In this document: piece by piece, positions 15,789-23,527 of the stretch
Position numbering within the stretch: the first letter of the stretch is position 1
Layout of the letters: every line of letters begins with the position of its first letter
From: Clostridia bacterium
GTDB lineage: Bacteria > Bacillota > Clostridia > Christensenellales > Aristaeellaceae
Length of the DNA: 39,130 nucleotides
NCBI GenBank assembly: GCA_900769875.1
Contig: CAAGII010000025.1
Span: 1-39,130, forward strand
Direction: 5' to 3'
The notes under the pieces: model-generated
What the model saw: the letters and a program-made list of their open reading frames with translations, nothing else
What the model was told of the DNA's origin: nothing
Database searches by the model: none
Position numbers and translations under genes: made by a program

Positions 15789-16011
15789 GGGTTTCACTCC
15801 TCATTGCGTACGGCATGATGGCATGATCCGGCATGAGGTTCGGGCTTGCCTGCGGATGCAACAGAAAAAAGCGCCTCTGGACGGTGTATCCACAGGCAGA
15901 AGGGTACAGCAAACAGGCGGTCATGCCGCGCCTGCCTTCCATGAGCCCCTCAGCCCGTTACAGCACCGATTCCAAAAAGCACCTCCGATTCGCTGCGTCT
16001 GCCGCAGCATT
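15789..16011 (-). other. Long leader upstream of mutS2-like gene
   Basis: About 220 nt separate the predicted transcription start (about 16011) from the ATG. The leader can form a 5' hairpin from GCTGCG and CGCAGC separated by 5 nt, an inner CAGGCG/CGCCTG hairpin and an enclosing CGGTG/CACCG stem. Two similar segments, GGAGGTGCTTTTT and AGAGGCGCTTTTTT, flank the structured part. I do not recognise a riboswitch, SRP RNA or 6S RNA class in it. Confidence 0.4.
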
Positions 16012-16017
16012 GCCAAC

Positions 16018-16046
16018 AGTATAGCAGCTGCCGTGGCGCTTGTCAA
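16018..16046 (-). promoter_or_regulatory. Promoter of mutS2-like gene
   Basis: Minus-strand TTGACA (16041-16046), a 17-bp spacer and TATACT (16018-16023). Its -35 element overlaps the -35 element of the opposite-facing phosphoesterase promoter by five bases, through the near-palindrome TTGTCAA. Confidence 0.82.
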
Positions 16047-16068
16047 GCGAAAGCGGACATGCTATACT
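16040..16068 (+). promoter_or_regulatory. Promoter of phosphoesterase-mnmE operon
   Basis: TTGTCA (16040-16045), a 17-bp spacer and TATACT (16063-16068). Transcription would start about 16075, giving a leader of about 20 nt. It is arranged back to back with the mutS2-like promoter. Confidence 0.8.
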
Positions 16069-16095
16069 GCTATTTATATGAAGGGAGGCGACGGC

Positions 16096-16953
16096 ATGAG
16101 ATATCTGGTGATCACCGACGTGCACGCGAACGCCGTGGCGCTGGACGCGGTGCTGCGCACGAAGGAGGCGCTCAGCTGCGAGCGCGTGATATCGCTGGGC
16201 GATCAGGTGAACTTTGGCCCCCAGCCCCGCGAGGTGCTTCGCACCCTTGCGGATCGCAATGCCCTGATGCTGCTGGGCAACCATGAGGAGCGCTTCGCGC
16301 ACCTGCACGAGCCGTCCTTTGGCGGCTACAACTGGCGCTCCCTGCACTGGACGAGGCGGCAGACAGGGCGGCTTGATCCCGCGGCGTTTCCGACGGATGT
16401 GTGCATCGGCTGCGTGCTGTGTACGCACGGAACGCCCGGCAGTCCGTATCATCTGATTGAGAGCGACGGTGTGCCGGAGCAGCTGGAGCGCCTGCCGGAG
16501 GGCGTGCGCGTGCTGCTGAGCGGGCATAATCACAAAAGCTGGCGCGTGGAGGCGGGCGACCGTCTGGCGGTCAACCCCGGGTCGCTCGGGCTTTGGGAGG
16601 AAAACGCGGGCGGCAGGGCGCCGTTCCTTGTGGCGGATGTGCAGGGCGACCGCGCGGAGATCAGCCGCTATACCGTGTCCTTCGACGTGGACGAGGTGGA
16701 GCGGCAGTTCCTTCAGAGCGGCCTTGCGCAAGCAGCGCCGGAAATGTCGCGCGCGGTGCTTCAGACGCTGCGCCGCGGCACGTTCATGGCGGTGGCGAAC
16801 CTTGTGCGCGGCGTGCAGCGCCACGCCGTCGAATGCGGCGGCAGCATCGGCGACGAGGAAATCTGGAAGGCGGTGGACCGCGTCTGGCCGTGGGAGGAAG
16901 CGGTGACCTCGGAGGAATTCTGGCATCAAAGGAGGCGGAGGTGGCATGGCTGA
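16096..16953 (+). CDS. Calcineurin-like metallophosphoesterase (YfcE/MJ0936-type)
   Basis: The 285-residue protein has the binuclear-metal phosphoesterase motifs in order: D8-x-H10 in ITDVHAN, GDQVNFGP (D36), GNHEE (N62, H63), the CTHGTPG His and GHNHK near residue 140. A C-terminal region of about 90 residues after the catalytic domain is helical and unassigned. The substrate is probably a small phosphodiester or phosphoprotein, but cannot be named. The ATG at 16096 has AAGGGAGG 7 nt upstream. The stop overlaps the mnmE start by 8 bp, so translation of the two is coupled. Confidence 0.85.
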   Translation: MRYLVITDVHANAVALDAVLRTKEALSCERVISLGDQVNFGPQPREVLRTLADRNALMLLGNHEERFAHLHEPSFGGYNWRSLHWTRRQTGRLDPAAFPTDVCIGCVLCTHGTPGSPYHLIESDGVPEQLERLPEGVRVLLSGHNHKSWRVEAGDRLAVNPGSLGLWEENAGGRAPFLVADVQGDRAEISRYTVSFDVDEVERQFLQSGLAQAAPEMSRAVLQTLRRGTFMAVANLVRGVQRHAVECGGSIGDEEIWKAVDRVWPWEEAVTSEEFWHQRRRRWHG

Positions 16954-18298
16954 TACCATCGCGGCGATCGCGACCGCGCCCGGTCAGGGCGGCGTGAGCA
17001 TTGTGCGCATCAGCGGAGACGAGGCGGAGCGGGTACTGATGGAGGTGTTTCGCCCCGCAAAGCGGAGCATCGGCGCGCTTTCGAGCCATCTGCTGACCTA
17101 TGGTCACGCGGTGAATGATGATGGCGAACGGCTGGACGAATGCATGGCGGTTCTCATGCGCGCTCCCCGCAGCTATACGCGCGAGGATGTGGCGGAGCTG
17201 CACCTGCACGGCGGCACTTACACGGCGCAGGCGGTGCTCAGGCTGTGCCTGCGCCATGGTGCAAGGCTTGCACAGCCGGGCGAGTTCACGCGCCGCGCGT
17301 TTCTGAACGGGCGGATTGATCTGAGCCAGGCGGAGGCGGTGATGGGACTGATCGCGGCGCAGGGCGAGCGCGCGCACGCATCTGCCATGAGGCAGCTGGA
17401 CGGAGGCGCGTCCGCGATCATCCGCGAGGCGGCGGATACGCTGTATCAGCTGCAGGCGGGCGCGGCGGCATGCATTGACTACCCCGAGGAGGTTTCCGAG
17501 GAGGAGGCCTGCGAGGAGCTGGAGCCGCGCCTGCTTGCGCTGGCGGAGCATCTGGAGCAGGCGTGCGACACGCGCGTTTCGCATCTTGTGACGGACGGCT
17601 TGGTGGTGGTGTTTGCCGGGTGTCCCAACGCGGGCAAGAGCAGCCTGTTCAACGCCCTGCTCGGCGAGCAGCGCGCGATTGTCACCGATATTCCCGGCAC
17701 GACGCGCGACGTGGTACAGGGTGAAATGGTGCTGAATGGCACCGTGATCCGCCTCTACGACACGGCGGGATTGCACGAAACGGACGACCCCGTGGAGCGG
17801 CTGGGCATGCAGCGCGCCGGCCGGGCGATGGCGGAGGCGGACTGCGTGCTGCTGGTGGTGGATGGGCACAAGGCGCTTTCTGAGGACGAGCGTGCGCAGC
17901 TTCGCGCCCTGCGCGGGCGGACGGCCATGGTGCTGGTGAACAAAAGCGATCTTGCGCAGGCGGTCGATACGGAGGAAATCATCCGCCTTGCCCCGCAAAC
18001 GCGCGTGCTGAGCGTGTGTGCCGGTCGCCCGGAATCGCTTGCGCCGCTTCTTGGCGCGCTTGCGGAGCTTGCGCGGGTGGATGATCGCATTGCGCTGACG
18101 CAGCCCCGCCATCTGGACGCGGCGCAGCGTGCCGTGACACACCTGCGCGCCGCCGCAAGGTCGCTGCGCGAGGGCACGGTGGATCTCGCTGCGATCGACA
18201 TGCAGTCCGCACAGTCCGCGCTTGCGGAAATCACGGGCGATCAGGTGGACGAAAGGCTGCTCGACGCCGTGTTCAGCAGCTTCTGCGTAGGTAAATAG
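16946..18298 (+). CDS. mnmE: tRNA modification GTPase MnmE
   Basis: With MnmG, MnmE installs the (carboxymethyl)aminomethyl group at U34 of tRNAs reading two-codon boxes. The 450 residues have the full plan. The N-terminal THF-binding domain starts TIAAIATAPGQGGVSIVRISG. A helical domain has the GEFTRRAFLNGRIDLSQAEAV segment. The inserted G domain has G1 GCPNAGKSS (225-233), TTRD, G3 DTAG (272-275) and NKSD (332-335). The C-terminal Cys motif is CVGK (447-450). The start at 16946 lies inside the end of the phosphoesterase gene. The usual partner mnmG does not follow; a surface-polysaccharide locus does. Confidence 0.96.
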   Translation: MADTIAAIATAPGQGGVSIVRISGDEAERVLMEVFRPAKRSIGALSSHLLTYGHAVNDDGERLDECMAVLMRAPRSYTREDVAELHLHGGTYTAQAVLRLCLRHGARLAQPGEFTRRAFLNGRIDLSQAEAVMGLIAAQGERAHASAMRQLDGGASAIIREAADTLYQLQAGAAACIDYPEEVSEEEACEELEPRLLALAEHLEQACDTRVSHLVTDGLVVVFAGCPNAGKSSLFNALLGEQRAIVTDIPGTTRDVVQGEMVLNGTVIRLYDTAGLHETDDPVERLGMQRAGRAMAEADCVLLVVDGHKALSEDERAQLRALRGRTAMVLVNKSDLAQAVDTEEIIRLAPQTRVLSVCAGRPESLAPLLGALAELARVDDRIALTQPRHLDAAQRAVTHLRAAARSLREGTVDLAAIDMQSAQSALAEITGDQVDERLLDAVFSSFCVGK

Positions 18299-18330
18299 GA
18301 GATAAATTTCAGTAAAACGTTTGGGTTGTC

Positions 18331-18359
18331 TTGTCAAGGATTGTCGAATCGTTTATAAT
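18331..18359 (+). promoter_or_regulatory. Promoter of the surface-polysaccharide locus
   Basis: TTGTCA (18331-18336), a 17-bp spacer and a perfect TATAAT (18354-18359), in the gap after mnmE. It is the best promoter seen ahead of the 20-kb co-directional polysaccharide genes. Confidence 0.82.
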
Positions 18360-18365
18360 ATTTCT

Positions 18366-18524
18366 TGCACACAGACGTGTGCGTTGCTCTTGGCAGCGGG
18401 CGCTGTGCGGCTTAAGTCTGACGGGCTTACGCCGCCTCTGCGTTCGTCCGCGTGTGCGCGGCGTAAGCCGGACAGGCGCTCTGTGCCGGGGCGAATCCGT
18501 GGCATCAACCGATGAAGAAGGCGG
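18366..18524 (+). other. Structured 5' leader of the polysaccharide locus
   Basis: About 160 nt lie between the predicted start and the first gene. They hold a hairpin right at the 5' end (GCACAC 18367-18372 with GTGTGC 18377-18382, 4-nt loop). A long perfect 12-bp stem follows (GGCTTACGCCGC 18424-18435 with GCGGCGTAAGCC 18458-18469, 22-nt loop), and the outer flanks can pair further. No T run follows, so it is not a simple terminator. It does not show the conserved core of GEMM-I/II c-di-GMP, ydaO, TPP, FMN or cobalamin riboswitches as I know them. Confidence 0.5.
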
Positions 18525-20069
18525 ATGGTTTTGAGAAAGAGAATTATTCTGATTGCAGCTGTATTGCTGGCCGCCTCCGGCGTGCTGACGGCCCTTGCGC
18601 CCGATACGCTGTCCATGCTAATTCTGCTTGTGATGTGCGCCGTGCTGGCGATGGGCTTTGCGCTTGGGCTTCTGCCCAGCATGATGTACGCCATCGGCTT
18701 TTCCTCCGGGCGCAGGTCGATCGATCAGGCGCTTGAGGTGCAGACGGCGGAGCCGTGGTACGCGGTGTTCAAGCTGGATTCCCCCTTCCATCAGCGCGAG
18801 CTGGACGAGATGTTCCGCCTCTACCGCGACGAAGCGGAAACGCAGCACGAGGGCGGCGAGGTGGTCAGCGACATCGAGGAATGGATCAATGAGGATATGC
18901 TCGCCCTTCGCACCTGGCAGGGACTGGTGGTACAGGTGCCCGGCATCCTGACCGGTCTTGGTATCATCGGCACCTTTGTGGGCCTTCTGATGGGCATCAG
19001 CAGCATCGGCTTCAGCTCGGTGGAGGCGGCGCTGGAAAGCGTGGCCGTGCTGCTCTCCGGCATTGAGACCGCCTTCTATACCTCCATCGCGGGCGTGATT
19101 CTCTCCATCCTGTTCAACCTTTTCTACCGTGTTCTGTACAATACCATGCTGCGGGAATACGGGCTGTTCTGCGAATACTTCCACCGCTTGGTGGTTCCGC
19201 TGGCGGAACAGCAGCTGCGCAGCGCGCAGCAGCGCGATATGCGCGATATCCGCGATAAGCTGGATCGTTTGCCAAGGTACGGCTCCGCTCCGGGCGGCGC
19301 GCAGCCGCAGAACCCCGGAAACGAACAGATCCTCATGCCGGAAATCCTCGCGGGCATGAAAAACGATGAGTTTACCTTCAATCTCCAGCCCCGCGTGGAG
19401 CTGCAGAGCCGCAAAATCGTCGCGGCGGAGGTGCTGGTGCGCTGGCACAGCGAGAAGTTCGGCCAGCTCTCCGCAGCCGAGTTCGTGCCCGTGCTGGAGC
19501 GCAACGGCTACATCACAAGGCTTGACCAGCACATCTGGGAAAAGGTGTTCAAGACCGTGCGCAACTGGATCGACGAGGGCGCAAGGCCCGTGCCGCTGGC
19601 AATCAACGTGTCCAAGACGGACATTCTGGCCATGGACATTGCGTCCTGCTTCGCGAGCCTGCTGGAACGCTACCGGATTCCGCCGCGCTACATCCAGCTG
19701 GAGATCGCCAAGAACTCCTATATCCAGACGCCTCTTGCCACCCTTGAGGTGGAGACGGCGCTGCGTCAGCTGGGCTTCAAGGTGGCGATTGACGGCTTTG
19801 ACGGCGATTACATCTCCCTGAACATGCTCGAGCGCACGCACGCCGATTCGCTGAACCTGAACCTCGCGCTGATGCGCCAGAAGGATCAGAGCGCGATGGA
19901 GGCCATTTTCTCCCAGGCGCGCAAGCTGAAGGTGGATATCCTCGCGATGAGCATCGAAAGCACCGAGCAGATTACCTACCTCAAACGCGCAGGCTATACC
20001 GAGGGTCAGGGCAACTACTACTACAAGCCACTGAGTATTGAGGAATTTGAGGAAGTTGCTGAGCTGTGA
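18525..20069 (+). CDS. MotA/TolQ/ExbB-type channel protein fused to a degenerate EAL domain
   Basis: This 514-residue fusion has two N-terminal membrane helices (about 7-26 and 29-52) and a cytoplasmic loop (55-135). The MotA/TolQ/ExbB core follows, with helices at about 137-160 and 183-206 and the pattern VPGILTGLGIIGTFVGLLMG. A linker (210-270) leads to an EAL domain (about 272-510). In the EAL domain E302 (EVL for EAL), N361, E393, D423, E478 and Q495 align with catalytic positions. The second Asp of the usual DDFG is Gly424, and the KID lysine and aspartate are N444 and N446, so phosphodiesterase activity is unlikely and c-di-GMP binding is possible. It overlaps the next gene by 4 bp. The start is uncertain: ATG 18525 has its AAGAAGG too close, while TTG 18531 is spaced 9 nt. 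Confidence 0.85.
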   Translation: MVLRKRIILIAAVLLAASGVLTALAPDTLSMLILLVMCAVLAMGFALGLLPSMMYAIGFSSGRRSIDQALEVQTAEPWYAVFKLDSPFHQRELDEMFRLYRDEAETQHEGGEVVSDIEEWINEDMLALRTWQGLVVQVPGILTGLGIIGTFVGLLMGISSIGFSSVEAALESVAVLLSGIETAFYTSIAGVILSILFNLFYRVLYNTMLREYGLFCEYFHRLVVPLAEQQLRSAQQRDMRDIRDKLDRLPRYGSAPGGAQPQNPGNEQILMPEILAGMKNDEFTFNLQPRVELQSRKIVAAEVLVRWHSEKFGQLSAAEFVPVLERNGYITRLDQHIWEKVFKTVRNWIDEGARPVPLAINVSKTDILAMDIASCFASLLERYRIPPRYIQLEIAKNSYIQTPLATLEVETALRQLGFKVAIDGFDGDYISLNMLERTHADSLNLNLALMRQKDQSAMEAIFSQARKLKVDILAMSIESTEQITYLKRAGYTEGQGNYYYKPLSIEEFEEVAEL

Positions 20070-21793
20070 AGAAGAATAAGAGCACCAAACAGCATGAGGT
20101 GGTCGGCTACTGGGAGTCCATGGCGGATATTCTGGTGGGGCTTTTGTTGTGCGTGCTGCTGATTATGCTGCTGCTGATCCTCTACCTGACTCGCATCCCG
20201 GATAAGGAGTATGTGGATGACGAACGCGGCGACAGCTACGCCAACTACTATGATCCCGACAATGGCGGCGGCAACTATGGCTATCCGCTGGTGATCGACG
20301 ACGGTCACCACTACGACTATGACTACCGTCCGGATCATGACGACGGCGGCGGTGGTGGTGGCGGCGGCTGGGACGAGCCTGACGAACACGAGATGGACAA
20401 CGAATACGAGGATCCCGATCCCGGCATGGGCGAGGGGCTCGGCATGGACAAAACGGCGATCCTTGTGCAGATTGTGGACGGGGAGACGCAGAGCACCATC
20501 AAGCGTCCGGGCGTCGCGTATGAGCTGTATGCCGCCGATGATACCCTGCAGACGCTCAGCACCTATTACCCCGTCAAGACGGACTACACAAGGTATGAGA
20601 CCAATGCGGACGGCGTGTTCTTCCTGCCCGAGAAGATCCCCCTTGGCAGCTATTATCTCCATGGGCTGACCACGGTGGAAAACTACGAGGTGACCGATAA
20701 GGCGGCCTTCACGGTGGATGAGTCGCGCGACTGGGCGGATCCTTATGTGGTGACGGTGGAGCTGTACCCGGCACGCAACGTCATCCGCATCCAGATGAGG
20801 GATCGCGATACCGGCAGAAAGCTTGGCGGGGGCGCGTTCAACATCATTGCGCAGACGGATATCGTCACGCTGGACGGCACCACGCGCTATCACGCGGGAC
20901 AGATTGTGGATACCGTCACGCTGGGCGAAAGCGGCTATGGCGAAAGCGTGGAGCTGTATCTGGGTCAATACAGGCTGGTGCAGACCACCGTCCCCGAGTA
21001 TTATGCCGCGCTGGACGAGTCGCCCGTGATTGAGGTGCAAAAAAGCAGCAGGAGCGGCAAGTCCGCCCTGACGGAGGTATCGGCGCAGCGCACCACGATG
21101 CGCGTGTGGCTGACGGACGAGCTGTATCCTACGATGGGGCTTGGCGGCGCCGCCTTCACCCTGAGCACGGGGGACGGCACGGTGCTTCGTACCCTGACGA
21201 CCGACGACTACGGGCTGCTGCTGCTCAACGAGCTGAGCGCCGGTACAACCTACCGGCTGCGGCAGACGGACGCGCCCGCCAATTATTCCATGAGCAACGC
21301 GGATTACTCCTTCCGCGTAGACGCAAGAGGCATGATCGACGGACAGCCGACGGCGGAAATGCGGCTGAGCAACGCCATTGTCCGCATCGCCATCGGCGTG
21401 AAGGGCAAGCTGGTCGGTGGGCTTGTGTCGGACGAGAGCGTCGCGCTCTATGACCTTGACGGAAACCTGGTGAAAATTTGGACCTCATCGGCCATCGAGC
21501 AGGAGATTGAGGGTCTTGCGCCGGGCGAATACCGCGTGGTGTTTGGCGGCAGAACCGAACAGGGCATGCCGATTGTGGTGCGGCAGACGGCTCAGATGCA
21601 GCAGTTCTACCTGCAACTGTGGACGAAGAGCGACATCACGACGGTGCTGGTGCTCTCGGCTGTGGGCGCGACGCTGCTGGGTGTGGTGATCTATCTGGTG
21701 TATATGCTGCGCAAGCGGAAAGCGCATGCCGCGCATGCGGTAGCGGACGCCGCGCAGAAGGAGGAGCAGTCCGCCGGCGCGGACGAGGAATAA
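20066..21793 (+). CDS. MotB/TolR/ExbD-like membrane protein with Cna-B/SpaA-like extracellular domains
   Basis: The 575-residue protein has a short basic cytoplasmic start and a helix at about 20-43 opening SMADILVGLLL, with D21 where MotB, TolR and ExbD carry their proton-relay Asp. A low-complexity acidic region (44-125) with eight consecutive Gly follows, then about four beta-rich repeats (about 129-515). These read like Cna-B/SpaA prealbumin-type domains ('VAYELYAADDTLQTL', 'GGGAFNIIAQTD', 'GLGGAAFTLSTGDG', 'SVALYDLDGNLV'), with TNADGVFFLPEKIPLGSYYL-like strands. A second helix (526-548) and a charged cytoplasmic tail end it. No LPXTG is present. Both ends are thus in the cytoplasm and the repeats form an extracellular loop. 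The GTG start overlaps the channel gene by 4 bp, as expected for an interacting MotA/MotB-type pair. Confidence 0.75.
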   Translation: MKKNKSTKQHEVVGYWESMADILVGLLLCVLLIMLLLILYLTRIPDKEYVDDERGDSYANYYDPDNGGGNYGYPLVIDDGHHYDYDYRPDHDDGGGGGGGGWDEPDEHEMDNEYEDPDPGMGEGLGMDKTAILVQIVDGETQSTIKRPGVAYELYAADDTLQTLSTYYPVKTDYTRYETNADGVFFLPEKIPLGSYYLHGLTTVENYEVTDKAAFTVDESRDWADPYVVTVELYPARNVIRIQMRDRDTGRKLGGGAFNIIAQTDIVTLDGTTRYHAGQIVDTVTLGESGYGESVELYLGQYRLVQTTVPEYYAALDESPVIEVQKSSRSGKSALTEVSAQRTTMRVWLTDELYPTMGLGGAAFTLSTGDGTVLRTLTTDDYGLLLLNELSAGTTYRLRQTDAPANYSMSNADYSFRVDARGMIDGQPTAEMRLSNAIVRIAIGVKGKLVGGLVSDESVALYDLDGNLVKIWTSSAIEQEIEGLAPGEYRVVFGGRTEQGMPIVVRQTAQMQQFYLQLWTKSDITTVLVLSAVGATLLGVVIYLVYMLRKRKAHAAHAVADAAQKEEQSAGADEE

Positions 21794-21817
21794 GCATAAG
21801 CAAGGAGGGGTGACAGC

Positions 21818-23527
21818 GTGCAGCAGGATGGGCGGAATCAGAACCAGGACTATCCCGACGCGAGGGACGACGTCCGCTTTGCGCCGGAGGGCGGCCCCCG
21901 GCGGCTGCGGGTCAGCGATTTGATGTTCGCGATCCGCAAAAGGCTGCTGCTGATTGTGATCTGCACGGTCGCCGGTTTATGTCTGGGCATTGTGATGGGG
22001 CTGGTCTCCTATCTGCGGGGCGAGATGAGCAAGCAGTACCTGATTACCACCTCCATCGCCGTGACATCGCAGAACGCCAACGGCATGTTTACCAGCGATT
22101 CAAAGAATCCGGGCTCGACCGACATCCATCTGGCAGAGGACATGGTGGACGCGGTCATCTACGTCATCCGCAGCGACCGGACGCTGAACGCCGCTGTCGA
22201 GCGGCTCAACCTCATCGGCGTGTCGGTGAAGGATATCAACAACAATCTGCGTGTGACGCAGTACAACTCCACGCAGATCATTGAACTGAGCCTGTACTGG
22301 CGCAGCGCGCAGGAGGGCATCGCCATCCTGAACGCCATCAACCAGGTGGTGCCGGGTATTCTCATCAGCACCCTGAAAATCGGCAACGCGTCGGTCATCA
22401 ACGAGCCGAGGTCGCGCTACATCATCGGCGGCAGCCTCAATGCGAGCCTGTGGGTGTTCGCGGCGGTGCTGGGCTGCATGATGGGCGTCGGCGTGGCGGT
22501 GCTGGAGCTGCTGCTGCGCCCCACGCTGCTCAGTCCGCGCGATGTGAAGGATATGCTGCATCTGGAACTGCTGGGCGCGATTCCCGAACGCAAGGAATTC
22601 TTCCGCAGAAAGCGCAACCTGCTCTTCTGGGCGGATGACGAAAGCAACGACCCGGTGGTGCTGGACAACTACATCGCCATTGCGCATATCGTGCAGCGCT
22701 CGATCAAGCATATGGACAACGCCTGCATGTACCTGACCTCCGCCGCGCAGAACGAGGGCAAAACAACCGTGACCGCGCACCTTGCGGTCATGCTGTCCGG
22801 GTTGGGCACGCGGGTGCTGCTGCTGGATTTGGACACGCGAAATCCGCGGATGGGGGGTCTGTTCCTGAACAAGGTGGATTACAACCATTCGCTCAACGCG
22901 CTCTACCGCGGCGATATCGACATTGATGAGGCCGTAACTCATCTGACCGGCACGCTGGATATCCTGCCGACCGTGCTGGAAAACAAGCCCCTGCCCATTG
23001 ATGAGGCCATGTGCGGGCTGATCCGATCATTGAAAATGCGTTACGATCTGGTGCTGATTGATACCGCGCCCGTGGGTCAGGTGGCGGAAACCATGAGCCT
23101 GAGCCCGATTGTCGACGCTGTCATGTTTGTGGCGCGCTTTGATGGGGCGAGCATCGGACAGCTCAGGGAGGCGCTCTACCGCATCGAAAAAAGCGGTCAG
23201 CCCATCATGGGCTGCGTGCTCAACGGCGTCAAGTCCCTGCAGAGCCGATCCAAATACGGGTACTATGGGTATTCCGGTTATGGCGGCTCGTATCAGAAGT
23301 CCGGCGGCAACCGGAAGCGCCCGAAAAACAGAAAGAGCGATATGGAGCTGGCCTGGGAGGAATGGGAGCGCAAATCGGACGACAGCGTGCTGCTGACGGC
23401 GCGTGAGGAGCTGCAGCAATACGCGGCGGACATGCCCGAGCCCATGCAAACCCGCAATACAAACGACGCGGTGGAACAAATGACGGAGCAGAGCAATCCG
23501 CCAGCGGAGAGCTCCCGGGAAAGCTGA
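21818..23527 (+). CDS. Wzz-BY-kinase fusion (polysaccharide co-polymerase / tyrosine autokinase)
   Basis: The protein controls polysaccharide chain length and assembly by cycles of tyrosine phosphorylation. Its 569 residues have a cytoplasmic start, a helix (41-66), an extracellular Wzz-type region and a second helix (209-232). The BY-kinase domain follows: Walker A SAAQNEGKTT (308-317), Walker A' LLLDLDTRNP (334-343) and Walker B LVLIDTAP (411-418). A tyrosine cluster lies at 480-492 (Y480, Y482, Y483, Y485, Y488, Y492). In many Bacillota these are two proteins (CpsC and CpsD); here they are one, as in proteobacterial Wzc. Unusually, about 77 hydrophilic residues follow the tyrosine cluster. 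The GTG at 21818 has AAGGAGG 9 nt upstream and lies 24 bp after the stalk gene. Confidence 0.93.
   Translation: MQQDGRNQNQDYPDARDDVRFAPEGGPRRLRVSDLMFAIRKRLLLIVICTVAGLCLGIVMGLVSYLRGEMSKQYLITTSIAVTSQNANGMFTSDSKNPGSTDIHLAEDMVDAVIYVIRSDRTLNAAVERLNLIGVSVKDINNNLRVTQYNSTQIIELSLYWRSAQEGIAILNAINQVVPGILISTLKIGNASVINEPRSRYIIGGSLNASLWVFAAVLGCMMGVGVAVLELLLRPTLLSPRDVKDMLHLELLGAIPERKEFFRRKRNLLFWADDESNDPVVLDNYIAIAHIVQRSIKHMDNACMYLTSAAQNEGKTTVTAHLAVMLSGLGTRVLLLDLDTRNPRMGGLFLNKVDYNHSLNALYRGDIDIDEAVTHLTGTLDILPTVLENKPLPIDEAMCGLIRSLKMRYDLVLIDTAPVGQVAETMSLSPIVDAVMFVARFDGASIGQLREALYRIEKSGQPIMGCVLNGVKSLQSRSKYGYYGYSGYGGSYQKSGGNRKRPKNRKSDMELAWEEWERKSDDSVLLTAREELQQYAADMPEPMQTRNTNDAVEQMTEQSNPPAESSRES

Noticed and set aside
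18366..18524. c-di-GMP riboswitch ahead of the EAL-containing gene
   Set aside because: I looked for the GEMM-I and GEMM-II cores and their tetraloop-receptor and did not find them. The region is kept only as an unclassified structured leader.
16784..19841. Minus-strand frames opposite mnmE and the channel-EAL gene
   Set aside because: Antisense shadows in GC-rich DNA; the plus-strand genes carry full motif sets.
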